From [Limnothrix rosea] IAM M-220 (GTDB lineage: Bacteria; Cyanobacteriota; Cyanobacteriia; Cyanobacteriales; MRBY01), in contig NZ_MRBY01000009.1 in assembly GCF_001904615.1 (NCBI RefSeq), positions 53,922 through 117,921 on the forward strand: DNA of 64,000 nt, given 5' to 3'. Shown piece after piece: positions 9,067-18,983 of the stretch. Each line of letters starts with the position of its first letter. Within the stretch, counting starts at the first letter, position 1. A program made the translations under genes and the position numbers. The notes beneath the pieces were generated by a model. That model worked only from the letters and a program-made list of their open reading frames with translations, ran no database searches and was not told where the DNA came from.

Positions 9067-9972
9067 ATGATAGATATCGTCCAGTACAAAGAAATCCTCG
9101 CAGAAGAGCCAGAGGAAATATCCATCCACATGACGAAGATCGGTGGTGGAGGGTTTTGGATGGGAACATCAGAAGCAGAAATAGAAAGGCTGTGCCAAGA
9201 ATATGACAATAGCTGGTATCAAAACGAGTCACCACAGCACTGGGTCGAAATCCCTGATTTTTTTCTAGGGAAATATCCCATCACCCAAGCCCAGTGGCGC
9301 ATAATCGCAGAATTAAGACCCATTGAGCGAGAGCTTGCACCAAGCCCGTCCCGATTCGAGGGAGACGAACTTCCCGTAGAACAAGTTTCTTGGCTAGATG
9401 CAAAAGAATTTTGTGCAAGACTAAGCAAAATCTCAAAAATTCAATATCGCCTGCCTACCGAAGCAGAATGGGAATATGCCTGTCGCGGGGTTCTGCGTAA
9501 ACCGATGACCTCTAAAGTTTCCCAAGAATATTGGAATAAGCATTACTACGAATCCTTCCATTTCGGCCAAACCATTAACGATCAAACCGCTAATTTCAAT
9601 ACGAACGAACCCTATGGCACGGAAAAAATTGGCAAATTTCGAGGGAAAACAACACCAGTCGGATCCTTTGATTCAAACAACTTCCAGCTCTACGATATGC
9701 ATGGCAATGTTTGGGAATGGTGTGAAGACGATTACTACAGAAATTATGAAGAAGCTCCCGAAGACGGCAGTGCATGGCAACAAACAGAAAAGCAAGATGC
9801 CAAGGTACTCCGGGGTGGCTCTTGGTTTAATCACCCACGGTACTGTCGGTCATCATTTCGGTATGTGATTGACCTTGACTTTCAGGTGGATTCGGTTGGT
9901 TTTCGGATTGCTTGTTCGCCACCCCAGATTTCTGTGAATACCTATTCTTTAAATATTCCGCGACTTTTTTAG
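9067..9972 (+). CDS. formylglycine-generating-enzyme (SUMF1) domain protein
   Basis: 301 residues. The motif GGGGFWMGTSEAE at the start, YPITQAQWR, LPTEAEWEYACRG, MHGNVWEWCEDDYY and VLRGGSWFNHPRYCRSSFR near the end are the standard landmarks of the FGE-sulfatase fold. True FGE needs a pair of catalytic cysteines in the C-terminal part; one Cys lies in PRYCRSS and another near FRIACS, a spacing that I cannot match with confidence to the catalytic pair. Many bacterial members are not FGE but recognition or effector domains. No sulfatase gene is near. Confidence 0.8.
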   Translation: MIDIVQYKEILAEEPEEISIHMTKIGGGGFWMGTSEAEIERLCQEYDNSWYQNESPQHWVEIPDFFLGKYPITQAQWRIIAELRPIERELAPSPSRFEGDELPVEQVSWLDAKEFCARLSKISKIQYRLPTEAEWEYACRGVLRKPMTSKVSQEYWNKHYYESFHFGQTINDQTANFNTNEPYGTEKIGKFRGKTTPVGSFDSNNFQLYDMHGNVWEWCEDDYYRNYEEAPEDGSAWQQTEKQDAKVLRGGSWFNHPRYCRSSFRYVIDLDFQVDSVGFRIACSPPQISVNTYSLNIPRLF

Positions 9973-9999
9973 CGCTTAGGGATTCTTTGGTTTTGCCCT

Positions 10000-11517
10000 T
10001 TACTGTTCATTCGGAACGCCTAGGGTTGTGATGTACAGTACGGCTTCATCGTCAGGAATACCCAGTACTTCATTAACTTGATCGTCAAAAAAGCCTGCAA
10101 TGCCGCTTACGCCTAATCCCAGCTGAATGGCCGCTAGGTTTAATCGTTGCCCAAGCTGGCCGGCATCGAGGTGGAGGTAACGATAGGTGCGATCGCCGTA
10201 GCGAGCGACGGCCTGAGCCAGATCTGCGGTATGAAAAATCAAGGCTCCCGCATCTCTACCAAGATTTTGCCCAAGACAAAGGTAGTGCAACTCTTCTCGG
10301 AAATTTTTAAAGCGAATTTGTCGTAGTTCTTGGGCTTTCGGGGCGTAATAATAGCAGCCAGCATCGAGTCCCTCTACACCGGAAACAGCCACAAAGGTTT
10401 CGATTAAACTCAGGTCAAAATAGTCGGGATCTGTGGTTAACCCTTGCTCGCCATAGTCTTCGGGGTGATAGGTGAAATTTAGGAGCTGCTGGAGTTCTTC
10501 GAGGGTCAAGTCTTCCCCGGTATAACCCCGAGTCGAACGGCGTTTGAGGATCGCTTCTTCTAAATCCTCTAAATCTTCTCCCCAATCCACGCGGGTGTTG
10601 TAACGGGTTTCGTCGGAGGTGCTGGCTAGGGAAAATTTGAGGCCAAAGGGAAAATTGTATTTGTCTTCAAGGATGTCGGGTTGACGTGGTGGCACTGAAG
10701 CTTTTGTGACAATTTTTGAGGCTTGGTGCAATGCGGGTAATAGTTCTCCGTCGTCTAGCTCTGGATAATCCATCATGGCCGGTGAAGGTAAAGTCGTTCG
10801 ACCAAGACTTGATGTTTGGGGATTGCCATTGAGGGCAAGGACGCTGGTGACGGATTCTGCTTCGCCATCGAGGTATAGCAAGTCATTCATGAGGCGATCG
10901 CTGAAGCCTCCGATGAGATGGGAGCGGAAGCCCTGCATCGAGGCGGCAAGATTAATATTGCCTAAAAGATGCCCCGTATCTAGAAATACGCGGCGGTAGG
11001 CACGGTCTTCGTAGCGCCAAGCGGAGCGATAAAAAATAGCCGTGGTAACGAGGGCTAGCTGGGTCTTTTCAAGGGCTGGGTGTAGAAAACAAGCCCCTCG
11101 CAGTTCTGCCCAGCAGTGGTCATCCCAGAAACGCAGGAGATTATGGGTTTGGGGTTGGTAATGGTATAGCCCCGCAGGTAAGAGATCAGTGCCGCGGGAA
11201 ATGAGATAAACCTCAGCGGGATACAGCCCCCCAGCCGAGGGAGCAGAACGTAGATAAATGAAATTACCACCGCCCGTCGCGAGTTTGGCCGTCAGTCCAT
11301 AGCTGAGCAGCAATAGATAGGACAGGGATTCCCACTCTGGCTCGTTTTTGTCTAGCTCAAGGTAGGGTTTTAGGTCGTAGCTTGTCCCTATTTTGTAGCC
11401 TTTAAAGGGACTCGGTTGGGCTGACCAATTGAGTGTTTTGCCTCGTTGGGCGATCGTTTCGGGGTCGTATTTTGTACGTTGGTGGTAATAAGCGGAAATC
11501 GGCAGCGAACGGCTCAT
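10000..11517 (-). CDS. SagB-like protein with two nitroreductase domains
   Basis: 505 residues with two copies of an FMN nitroreductase fold. The N-half holds RSAPSAGGLYPAEVYLI, typical of SagB/ThcOx enzymes that oxidise azoline rings to azoles in peptide natural products. The C-half starts at LEEAILKRRSTRGYTGEDL. No cyclodehydratase (YcaO) or precursor peptide is visible nearby, so a role in a peptide pathway is not supported locally. Stand-alone tandem SagB-like proteins are common in cyanobacteria. Cytosolic, probably FMN-dependent. Confidence 0.8.
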   Translation of the reverse strand: MSRSLPISAYYHQRTKYDPETIAQRGKTLNWSAQPSPFKGYKIGTSYDLKPYLELDKNEPEWESLSYLLLLSYGLTAKLATGGGNFIYLRSAPSAGGLYPAEVYLISRGTDLLPAGLYHYQPQTHNLLRFWDDHCWAELRGACFLHPALEKTQLALVTTAIFYRSAWRYEDRAYRRVFLDTGHLLGNINLAASMQGFRSHLIGGFSDRLMNDLLYLDGEAESVTSVLALNGNPQTSSLGRTTLPSPAMMDYPELDDGELLPALHQASKIVTKASVPPRQPDILEDKYNFPFGLKFSLASTSDETRYNTRVDWGEDLEDLEEAILKRRSTRGYTGEDLTLEELQQLLNFTYHPEDYGEQGLTTDPDYFDLSLIETFVAVSGVEGLDAGCYYYAPKAQELRQIRFKNFREELHYLCLGQNLGRDAGALIFHTADLAQAVARYGDRTYRYLHLDAGQLGQRLNLAAIQLGLGVSGIAGFFDDQVNEVLGIPDDEAVLYITTLGVPNEQ

Positions 11518-11659
11518 ATTGTCCCCAAAGCGAATAAACCGTTTCTATTATCCAGTTTTACCGTAGACTTACGGAAACTTTTTTCTCGTGCTTTACTTCT
11601 GTGTTGACTAGAACCCCGGCGATCGCCTCTGCCCCATTCTTGTTTGCGTGAAAATATCC

Positions 11660-12613
11660 ATGAAAAATTTATACCTCTCATCTTTATTTGCTTTCGGTGT
11701 TGTTGTAACTCTGCAACCCTCCACCATGGCTCAAGCAAGCCCTATGCGCTTAGCTCAAGTTAACCCCGGTAACGCCACATTTGCTTTTGGGTTAAATAAC
11801 GCAAAAAATTTAGCCCGCCAAACCATTGAAGTCGCCAATGGTGGTTTGGGAGAATATCGTGCCGAAACTTCGATGCATGGTAATCCAAACAATGCGCCCT
11901 ATGTCGAGAATCCAGATGGAAGCTATACCTTCACCTTTATGGGTCGCCACCCTGACTCCCTTGATTTCACCTATGAAAGCGAAGTAACGGTCTTTCCCGA
12001 TGGCTCAGTCGTGATTGATTACAACGGTGAACCCCGCACATCTTCCGTTGCCAGCACCACAACGGTGCAATCTTTTGATTTAAATCAAGCTAAAAACCTT
12101 GCCCGCCAAACGGCAGAACAAGCCAACGGCGGTCTTGGGGAATATCGTGCCGAAGCCTCAATGCATGGCAATCCGAACAATGCGCCCTACGTCACCAATG
12201 CGGATGGTAGCTACACCTTCACCTTTATGGGTCGCCGTCCTGAATCCCTTGATTTCACCTATGAGAGTGTGATCACAGTGTTGACCGATGGCTCGGTTGT
12301 AATTGATTACAATGGCGAACCCCGTGCTAATGCCGCGATTGAAACTATTTCAGCGACTACAATCGACCTAAATCAAGCCAAAAATCTTGCCCGCCAAGCA
12401 GCGGAAGAAGCCAATGGTGGCCTCGGAAACTATCGTGCAGAGGCAGCGATGCATGGCAACCCGAACGATGCACCCTACGTGGAAAATGCAGACGGGAGTT
12501 TTACGTTTACTTTCCAAGGTCGTCGCCCTGAATCCCTCGATTTCACCTATCAGTCAGTGGTGACGGTTGCTCCTGATGGTTCGGTAACAGTGGTTTCAAA
12601 TCAGGGGAATTAA
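11660..12613 (+). CDS. exported protein of three 96-residue tandem repeats
   Basis: About 317 residues from ATG 11660; an in-frame GTG at 11648 is the alternative start. A signal peptide (hydrophobic core LYLSSLFAFGVVV, likely cleavage after MAQA) precedes three copies of one domain. Each contains AKNLARQ, an ANGGLG(E/N)YRAE motif, MHGNPN(N/D)APYV, GS(Y/F)TFTF.GR and SLDFTY. The period is exactly 96 residues (288 bases). I do not recognise the family. It looks like a secreted or periplasmic all-beta repeat protein. The repeats are nearly identical in protein but differ at many third positions, so duplication is not recent. Confidence 0.75.
   Translation: MKNLYLSSLFAFGVVVTLQPSTMAQASPMRLAQVNPGNATFAFGLNNAKNLARQTIEVANGGLGEYRAETSMHGNPNNAPYVENPDGSYTFTFMGRHPDSLDFTYESEVTVFPDGSVVIDYNGEPRTSSVASTTTVQSFDLNQAKNLARQTAEQANGGLGEYRAEASMHGNPNNAPYVTNADGSYTFTFMGRRPESLDFTYESVITVLTDGSVVIDYNGEPRANAAIETISATTIDLNQAKNLARQAAEEANGGLGNYRAEAAMHGNPNDAPYVENADGSFTFTFQGRRPESLDFTYQSVVTVAPDGSVTVVSNQGN
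11786..12610 (+). repeat. three in-frame tandem repeats of 288 bp
   Basis: Units at 11786-12073, 12074-12361 and 12362-12610 (last unit shorter, lacking the linker). The units share most protein positions; linkers between units (about 15 residues, Thr/Ser/Ala rich) are the most variable part. Confidence 0.9.
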
Positions 12614-12706
12614 GGTTTTGTCAGGCATCGATTTAGAGCATGAATGAGTGCATCAAAAAGAAAGGTGAATCAGGCGATCGCCTTTCGAAAAAACTGGCCT
12701 GATTTG

Positions 12707-12742
12707 ACCCCGTAGTTTTATAGACTATGGGGTTCTATTTTG
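12707..12742 (+). terminator. stem-loop terminator after the repeat protein
   Basis: ACCCCGTAGT (12707-12716) pairs with ACTATGGGGT (12724-12733) with one G-T pair, followed by TCTATTTT. A second inverted repeat, AATCAGGC and GCCTGATT, lies just upstream (12668-12704). Confidence 0.65.
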
Positions 12743-12802
12743 GGATGCTAGTAGGTGGGATATACTGAATGACTGTGCCGAAAATGCAATTTCTGAAAAC
12801 CA

Positions 12803-13186
12803 ATGACTGTTTCCGCTGAAGCTTTAGCTGTCCTCGATAACGAATATTCCAATCGCCACATTGACCTCGATCCTAAAGGTTATTTCCTAATCTATCTCGA
12901 CCGCGAACAGGGATTGATTTGCGCGAAACATTTCACCAATGCAATTAATGATCAAGGTTTAGCGACTGACCCAGAGACTGGCGAAGTTTTATCTTGTAAA
13001 GGGGATTTGGGGCGATCGCACACGACTGTTTACACCGGACGCACCGCGAAAGAACTCGGCATGAAAATTACGGAAGAGGCTGACCCTTGCCCCATTTCAA
13101 TGTTTGACCATGCTCTATATCTTGGACGCGAATTTGTTCGTGCGGAAATTGCCTTGCTTACTGGTGCAGAATATATCCAAGACTAG
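12803..13186 (+). CDS. DUF4346-like protein
   Basis: 127 residues, soluble. Conserved-looking stretches are DPKGYFLIYLDRE (about 22-34), LSCKGDLGRSHTTVYTGRTAKELG (about 78-100) and the end DHALYLGREFVRAEIAL. This pattern matches, from memory, DUF4346, a cyanobacterial family of unknown function. No operon partner. Assignment should be treated as tentative; the gene itself is solid by codon use and placement. Confidence 0.6.
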   Translation: MTVSAEALAVLDNEYSNRHIDLDPKGYFLIYLDREQGLICAKHFTNAINDQGLATDPETGEVLSCKGDLGRSHTTVYTGRTAKELGMKITEEADPCPISMFDHALYLGREFVRAEIALLTGAEYIQD

Positions 13187-13301
13187 TTAGTGCCAGAAAA
13201 TTTCAGTCATATGGGACTTGTTACGCTATTAACGTTAAATGCCTTTTTCCATTAATATACATATCAAAGCACAGCCATATGAACAAAAACGATAATTAAT
13301 A

Positions 13302-14447
13302 GTGCAGACGAATCGAGCAGGTCAATATATTCAGCAAATGAAGGGGTATCGAGCCTTCATCCCAAAACCTTTGCCACCAAGTCCAGAAATCATCATGGAT
13401 CAGGAAATGTGGAATCTGCTTTCAGAAGCCGATAGAGCATTAGGTCGCTTAGATGGTTCAACAGATGCTCTCCCAAATCCAGATCTACTCGTTTTTATGT
13501 ATGTACGTAAAGAAGCTCTACTTTCTAGTCAAATTGAAGGAACCCAAGCTTCATTAATGGATGTACTAGAATTTGAATCACAAACTTTAGAACCCAGTAA
13601 CCCTCAGGATGTTGAGGAAGTCGTTAACTACATCGCAGCAATAAACTATGGTTTAGAACGCATCCACTCATTACCTATCTCTTTACGTTTAATTCGGGAA
13701 ATTCATGGCAAATTGATGAAGGGGGTACGGGGTTCAAAACTTAGTCCGGGGGAATTCCGTAGAAGTCAAAATTGGATAGGATCGGGTGGTTGCACCCTTA
13801 ATAACGCTAGCTATGTACCTCCTCCGCCAGATGAAATGCACCAATGTTTAACAAATTTAGAATCTTTTCTACACAGTTCGACTCCGATGCCAATCTTGAT
13901 TAAAGTCGGATTAGCCCATGCTCAATTTGAAACGATACATCCTTTTTTAGATGGAAATGGTAGGGTCGGTCGGTTATTAGTAACGTTTCTACTTTGCGAG
14001 AAAGGTGTTTTACAAAGGCCACTACTCTATCTTTCTTACTACTTTAAAAAATATCGTAGTGACTACTATGATCTTTTGCAAAGAGTAAGGGATTTTGGAG
14101 ATTGGGAAAGCTGGTTGAAATTTTTCTTGAAAGGTGTCGCTGTTACAGCTAATGAAGCGGCTAAAACAGCACGAAATATCGTTCATCTAAAAGAGACGAG
14201 TCGCCTTTTAGTTTTAGATGAAATGGGACGCAAATCTGGAAATGCGATCGCCTTATTGGAGACCCTTTATTTTAAGCCTATCTTTACTATAGACCATGCT
14301 ATAGAAGTTACAGGATTGTCTTACACTAATGCGAATAAGCTTGTCAAAGCTCTTTGTCAACTTGATTTGTTGAGAGAGATCACAGGTCAAAAACGTAATC
14401 GGGCATTTTGCTATGATCCTTATCTCGAAGTTTTTCAAGACGATTGA
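13302..14447 (+). CDS. Fic-domain protein (AMP-transferase family) with winged helix
   Basis: 381 residues starting at GTG 13302. An N-terminal Fic_N region carries the inhibitory helix motif SSQIEGT, with the regulatory Glu at position 79. The catalytic loop HPFLDGNGRVGR begins at H213 and is complete, so the enzyme should transfer a nucleotide, normally AMP, to a hydroxyl side chain. The last ~90 residues look like a winged helix (TGLSYTNANKLVKALCQLDLL). The inhibitory motif in cis makes this a self-restrained (class II) Fic protein that needs no separate antitoxin. Lower GC and fewer HIP1 sites than neighbours may point to transfer. Confidence 0.9.
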   Translation: MQTNRAGQYIQQMKGYRAFIPKPLPPSPEIIMDQEMWNLLSEADRALGRLDGSTDALPNPDLLVFMYVRKEALLSSQIEGTQASLMDVLEFESQTLEPSNPQDVEEVVNYIAAINYGLERIHSLPISLRLIREIHGKLMKGVRGSKLSPGEFRRSQNWIGSGGCTLNNASYVPPPPDEMHQCLTNLESFLHSSTPMPILIKVGLAHAQFETIHPFLDGNGRVGRLLVTFLLCEKGVLQRPLLYLSYYFKKYRSDYYDLLQRVRDFGDWESWLKFFLKGVAVTANEAAKTARNIVHLKETSRLLVLDEMGRKSGNAIALLETLYFKPIFTIDHAIEVTGLSYTNANKLVKALCQLDLLREITGQKRNRAFCYDPYLEVFQDD

Positions 14448-14577
14448 TTTAGTAAGATTTTTCTTATTTTTGCTTAACGAAAAAATCCATATAGTCAAAT
14501 GAGATTGTAATAGAGTCTTTTTTTACTGCTTTCTAAATATCTATCTTTAATTTATATACAAAGACAACTGATTTTTT

Positions 14578-16335
14578 ATGAAATCGATATTATCTCAACT
14601 AAAAAATGCTGTTTCTGATGCTCTTGTAAAAGCATTTGGAGAAGGCTGCAAAGATACAGATCCCCTCGTTGTGCAGGCTAGTAATCCGAAGTTTGGTGAT
14701 TACCAATCCAACGTCGCTTTATCACTAACAAAACTATTAAAGAAAAATCCGAGAGTTATTGCCCAAGAGCTGATAGATGCCCTTGATGTGGCAGAGCTTT
14801 GTGAAACGCCAACGATCGCCGGACCGGGATTTATTAATTTCACCCTAAAGCCTAGCTACCTCGAAACCTTATTAAAAGAACTCCAACAGAGCGATCGCCT
14901 CGGTGTTGAAACCGTCGCAAATCCTCAGAAAGTAGTGGTGGATTTTTCTAGCCCGAATATCGCCAAAGAAATGCACGTCGGACATTTGCGCTCAACGATT
15001 ATTGGGGATTCCATTGCGCGGGTGCTGGAGTTTCGCGGGCAAGATGTACTGCGTTTAAACCATGTTGGGGACTGGGGTACACAATTTGGGATGTTGATTA
15101 CGTATTTAAAAGAAGCCTATCCCGATGCGCTAACGAAAGCTGATGCCCTTGATATTGGTGATTTGGTGGGGTTTTATAAGAAAGCAAAAATTCGATTTGA
15201 CGAAGACGAAGCCTTTAAAGAAGCCTCTCGTAAACAAGTGGTGGCATTGCAATCTGGTGATGAGGAAAGTCGTCAGGCATGGCAATTACTTTGCGACCAA
15301 TCCCGCCGGGAATTTCAGAAAATTTATGACACCCTCGATATCAAAATTACTGAACGGGGCGAATCTTTCTACAATCCCTACCTCGCAGACGTGGTCAAAG
15401 ATTTAGACGAAGTGGGGTTGCTGGAAGAAGATGCTGGCGCGCAATGTGTTTTCCTCGAAGGTTTTAAAAATAAGGACGGCGATCGCCTACCGTTGATTGT
15501 GCAAAAATCCGACGGTGGCTTTAACTATGCGACCACCGATTTAGCCGCAATTCGTTACCGCATCAAAGAAGATGGCGCAGATCGGATTGTTTATGTTACG
15601 GATTCAGGGCAGGCGGGACATTTCGCCCAAGTTTTTCAGGTGGCAAAACGCGCCAACTTTCTCACCGATGACGTGGAAGCTGTCCATGTACCCTTCGGTT
15701 TGGTGCAGGGTGAAGACGGCAAAAAACTGAAAACTCGTTCCGGCGAAACCATTAAGCTAAAGGATCTTTTAGACGAGGCGATCATTCGTTCCCGTGCCGA
15801 TATCGAAAAACGCTTAAAAGAAGACGATCGCCAAGAGTCACCGGAATTTATTGAGCAAGTCGCCAAAATTGTCGGTATTGGAGCCGTAAAATATGCCGAT
15901 CTCAGCCAAAACCGTACTAGTAACTATATTTTTAGTTTCGATAAAATGCTGGCGCTCCAAGGCAATACCGCACCCTACATGCTCTACGCCTATGTTCGAG
16001 TTCAAGGTGTAAGTCGTCAGGGAGACATTGACCTCGCCAATTTGCCGACCGACACACCCATTATTTTGTCTGAACCCGCAGAACTCACCCTTGCCAAACA
16101 TCTTTTTCAACTGGGAGAGGTTTTAGAAGTGGTCGAAAACGACCTCATGCCCAACCGCCTCTGCGAATATCTCTATGAACTCAGCCGTAAATTTAATCAA
16201 TTTTACGAAGCTTGCCCCATCCTCAAAGCAGAAGGCGATCGCCGCACTTCCCGACTAATTCTGGCGGACACCACAGCGAGAACATTAAAACTCGGTTTGT
16301 CTCTCCTTGGCATCGAAGTCCTAGACAGAATGTAG
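14578..16335 (+). CDS. argS: arginyl-tRNA synthetase
   Basis: 585 residues, full length. It has the ArgRS N-terminal Add-1 domain ([10 protein letters not shown]), the class I HIGH motif as HVGH at 133-136 in [20 protein letters not shown], the KMSKS-equivalent region [14 protein letters not shown], and the C-terminal anticodon-binding helices ending [12 protein letters not shown]. It charges tRNA-Arg. The ATG start at 14578 has no obvious Shine-Dalgarno. Confidence 0.96.
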   Translation: MKSILSQLKNAVSDALVKAFGEGCKDTDPLVVQASNPKFGDYQSNVALSLTKLLKKNPRVIAQELIDALDVAELCETPTIAGPGFINFTLKPSYLETLLKELQQSDRLGVETVANPQKVVVDFSSPNIAKEMHVGHLRSTIIGDSIARVLEFRGQDVLRLNHVGDWGTQFGMLITYLKEAYPDALTKADALDIGDLVGFYKKAKIRFDEDEAFKEASRKQVVALQSGDEESRQAWQLLCDQSRREFQKIYDTLDIKITERGESFYNPYLADVVKDLDEVGLLEEDAGAQCVFLEGFKNKDGDRLPLIVQKSDGGFNYATTDLAAIRYRIKEDGADRIVYVTDSGQAGHFAQVFQVAKRANFLTDDVEAVHVPFGLVQGEDGKKLKTRSGETIKLKDLLDEAIIRSRADIEKRLKEDDRQESPEFIEQVAKIVGIGAVKYADLSQNRTSNYIFSFDKMLALQGNTAPYMLYAYVRVQGVSRQGDIDLANLPTDTPIILSEPAELTLAKHLFQLGEVLEVVENDLMPNRLCEYLYELSRKFNQFYEACPILKAEGDRRTSRLILADTTARTLKLGLSLLGIEVLDRM

Positions 16336-16579
16336 GTTGAAATTTACCAACAACATTAAGAGACGTAAAGAACAAATTCCCTTTTTTGATATCTTTGGTA
16401 ACTTATACATAAGGCGCAAATAAGAGCTTTGAAACAGCCCTTATCCATCGGAGAGATTGATGATCTGTGCCTCCTGATTCAATCTCACTCGGCAACCCTT
16501 CTCAACCCTTTGAACTTTTTTCGAGATAGACTCGGTTATACCACCTAACGGTATCGGGTAATTGAGCTATAATCACAGC

Positions 16580-16699
16580 CTGTTTGGCATATCTAAGAGA
16601 AGTGTTTTCTGAGTTTGTGTAAACCTCCATTTGTTGTTTGGTAAATCTTTTTTGTTAGTTAAATCAAAGCGTTGAGCCTACTCCCCTTGAGTAGGTTTT
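16580..16699 (+). ncRNA. candidate small RNA of about 120 nt
   Basis: Bounded by a good -10 hexamer (TATAAT) and a 7-bp terminator hairpin followed by TTTTC. No -35 box is evident, and the sequence matches neither Yfr1, Yfr2 nor tmRNA features that I know. This is a guess from signals, not a recognised RNA. Confidence 0.25.
16677..16699 (+). terminator. Rho-independent terminator
   Basis: CCTACTC (16677-16683), a five-base loop, GAGTAGG (16689-16695), then TTTT. It lies 340 bases after argS, which is why an intervening RNA gene is suspected. Confidence 0.65.
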
Positions 16700-16868
16700 C
16701 GCTTGTTTGGGGCTATTGAAAATCATGCGGCGATCGCCATTTGTCCCTTGGTCATGGTCAGTAAATTTAAGTCACAACAAAGAGATTGCGAAAAAATCCT
16801 GCCATAGTCACGAATATCAAGTAAACAGACTAAAATCTTGAATAATCACACGAATTGTCTTGGTGTTT

Positions 16869-17705
16869 ATGGAGCTTAGTGTTCAGCGTTTAGGTCAATT
16901 AAAAAGTTTTGGTTTGGCTGCCCTCGTTTTATCTTGTGGCGCGGCGATCGCCGTCCTGCAACAACACAGACTAGAGACCATCCAAAACGCTGATACCCTC
17001 ACCCCTGAAATTGTGACTCGTCAAGCGAATGTCGAGAAGAACAATATCGAACTTTGGGAAAAGTTTCCTGCCTTTGGCTTCGATAATTTGCTCGGTAATT
17101 GGGCTTTCTTAAGATTTTTACAATACTTTGGTGATAGTGAAGCCCGGGCGATCGGGGACTATCGCCTCAGCGCAGATTTTTTTGACGTAGTCGTTGAGCA
17201 TGATCCGTGGTTTACCGAAAGCTATTTTTATCTCTCTGGGAGCAGTTCCTTATTTGCGGGAACGCCTGAACGTACCGTTGAAATTTTGGAAAAAGGTTTA
17301 GCAGAAATGACACCATTGCAGCCCGATGGATCGCAATTTCTGTGGCGCATGAAAGCCATTGATGAACATCTTTTTCTGGGGGATATTGACAATGCCATTA
17401 AGTCCTATCTAACAGCTGCGGAATGGGCGGGTTACCATGACGATATGAAGAGTCGCGATGCAGCATCACGCTCAAGGGAAACCGCGGCTTTTCTGATCAG
17501 AGATCCCCGGAGTGTAAGAGCTCAGGTTACTGCATGGGTCACACTGTTGAGTAATTCCCGCGATAATGTGACGCGCCAAAGAGCGATTAATGAGCTGGAA
17601 AAATTAGGTGTTGAGCTACGGATTAATGACAATGGTTCGGTAACTTATAGCATTCCGGAAGAAGTATTGAATGCAGAAAAGGAAGCGCTCAATATTCAAG
17701 AATAA
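16869..17705 (+). CDS. membrane-anchored helical (TPR-like) protein
   Basis: About 278 residues from ATG 16869; an in-frame TTG lies nine bases upstream. One N-terminal hydrophobic helix (FGLAALVLSCGAAIAVL) anchors an extracytoplasmic-looking helical domain. The stretch ADFFDVVVEHDPWFTESYFYLSG and the later AIKSYLTAAEWAGYH have the helix pair pattern of tetratricopeptide units. No enzyme motif is seen. Its stop is 8 bases from the convergent bioF stop. Function unknown. Confidence 0.65.
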   Translation: MELSVQRLGQLKSFGLAALVLSCGAAIAVLQQHRLETIQNADTLTPEIVTRQANVEKNNIELWEKFPAFGFDNLLGNWAFLRFLQYFGDSEARAIGDYRLSADFFDVVVEHDPWFTESYFYLSGSSSLFAGTPERTVEILEKGLAEMTPLQPDGSQFLWRMKAIDEHLFLGDIDNAIKSYLTAAEWAGYHDDMKSRDAASRSRETAAFLIRDPRSVRAQVTAWVTLLSNSRDNVTRQRAINELEKLGVELRINDNGSVTYSIPEEVLNAEKEALNIQE

Positions 17706-17712
17706 CCATGCT

Positions 17713-18879
17713 TCAACTCGTCGGTAAATGGGTTTGCAAAATGTCGATCAAATTCTGCATTTGTTGGGTCGAATGGGTCGCCATTACGGATATACGAATA
17801 CGGCTTGTGGGAACGGTTGGCGGACGGATTGCTGGGGCAAAAAAGCCTTTTTTAATTAATACTTGACCTAGGTTTAATGCTTGTTCTGGATTTTCTAAAC
17901 CGAAACATAAAATCGCGGATTCTGAGGGGACAATTTCGGCTTTGCCCAATGCTTGTTTGAGTTGAGTGATATTTGTCCAAAGTTCTTGTCTTCGTCCCGA
18001 TTCGGTTTGGATAATTTTAATGGCGGCGATCGCCGCAGCGGTGTCGGCAGGGGACAATCCTGTGGTGTAGATCCAAGTGGCAGCACGGTTCCGGAGAAAA
18101 TCGATGAGTTTGGCTGAGCCAGCGACATAGCCCCCCAAACTGCCGAGGGCTTTACTGAGTGTGCCAATCTGAATAATCGGTTTGCCAGTGCAATTGAAAT
18201 GTTCGGTGACACCTGCCCCCGTTTTCCCTAAAACGCCTGTGGCATGGGCTTCATCCACGAGGAGCATCGCACCAAACTCTTCGGCAAGTTCCGCCAATTG
18301 CGGCAAAGGGCACAGATCGCCATCCATACTAAAGACGCTATCGGCAGTAATCAGACAGCGGCGGTAATTTTGTCGGTGTTTAGCCAGTAATGCCCTGAGG
18401 GCATCGACATCATTATGGGGAAAATCAATACAGGTTGCGCCGCTAAGTTTTGCGCCATTTTTCAAGCTCGAATGATTATATTGATCGCTGAAAATTACAT
18501 CTCGTTTATTCACGATCGCCGAAATTGTGCCTAGATTAGCGAGATAGCCCGAACTAAAAACAAGGGCATCTTCCGTTTGCTTGAGATCGGCGATCGCCCG
18601 TTCTAGTTCCCGATGTAAATCCCGATGACCACTGGTTAGACGCGAGCCAGTGCTGCCAGTACCAAACTCTTTTGTGGCTTTAATGGCCGCATTAATTAAG
18701 CGCTCATCCCCAGCCAATCCCAGATAATCGTTACTGGCAAAATTAACAACCTGTCGCCCATTTAGCTCTACAACAGCCCCTGCTTTTCCGGCGATCGCCT
18801 TAGTTTGCCGATACCAATTGGCCTTTTTGATGGTGCTTAGAGACTGATCAACCCAACCATAAATATCTTTTTGGGACAT
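17713..18879 (-). CDS. bioF: 8-amino-7-oxononanoate synthase
   Basis: 388 residues. Alpha-oxoamine synthase features are all present: [13 protein letters not shown], the [14 protein letters not shown] loop, [10 protein letters not shown] and the PLP lysine in [12 protein letters not shown]. It joins pimeloyl-ACP and alanine in biotin synthesis. Kbl and HemA relatives share the fold, but SNDYLGL plus GSTGSRL and length fit BioF best. No other bio genes are adjacent, as is usual in cyanobacteria. Confidence 0.88.
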   Translation of the reverse strand: MSQKDIYGWVDQSLSTIKKANWYRQTKAIAGKAGAVVELNGRQVVNFASNDYLGLAGDERLINAAIKATKEFGTGSTGSRLTSGHRDLHRELERAIADLKQTEDALVFSSGYLANLGTISAIVNKRDVIFSDQYNHSSLKNGAKLSGATCIDFPHNDVDALRALLAKHRQNYRRCLITADSVFSMDGDLCPLPQLAELAEEFGAMLLVDEAHATGVLGKTGAGVTEHFNCTGKPIIQIGTLSKALGSLGGYVAGSAKLIDFLRNRAATWIYTTGLSPADTAAAIAAIKIIQTESGRRQELWTNITQLKQALGKAEIVPSESAILCFGLENPEQALNLGQVLIKKGFFAPAIRPPTVPTSRIRISVMATHSTQQMQNLIDILQTHLPTS

Positions 18880-18983
18880 ATAATCATTCCAGAAACTATG
18901 AAAATAACTAACAATTGAAAGTCCCCCTTAAAAGAAGGACTTAGGGGAATCCTACGCTTCGGGACAAATAAGAAAAGCCATTA

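Larger units (their letters stand above)
16336..16859. other. 524-base intergenic region with a possible RNA gene
   Basis: The gap after argS holds a TATAAT box (16568-16573) and, 104 bases downstream, a clear terminator (16677-16699). Between them no reading frame stands out. A HIP1 site lies at about 16729-16736. The rest is unremarkable. Confidence 0.5.

Noticed and set aside
10000..11517. SagB-like gene as part of an azole peptide (RiPP) cluster
   Set aside because: No YcaO cyclodehydratase, precursor peptide or transporter lies beside it; the 96-residue-repeat protein upstream has a signal peptide and is not like a precursor.
13302..14447. Fic protein as toxin of a two-gene system
   Set aside because: The inhibitory SxxxEG motif is inside the protein itself and no small antitoxin gene is next to it.
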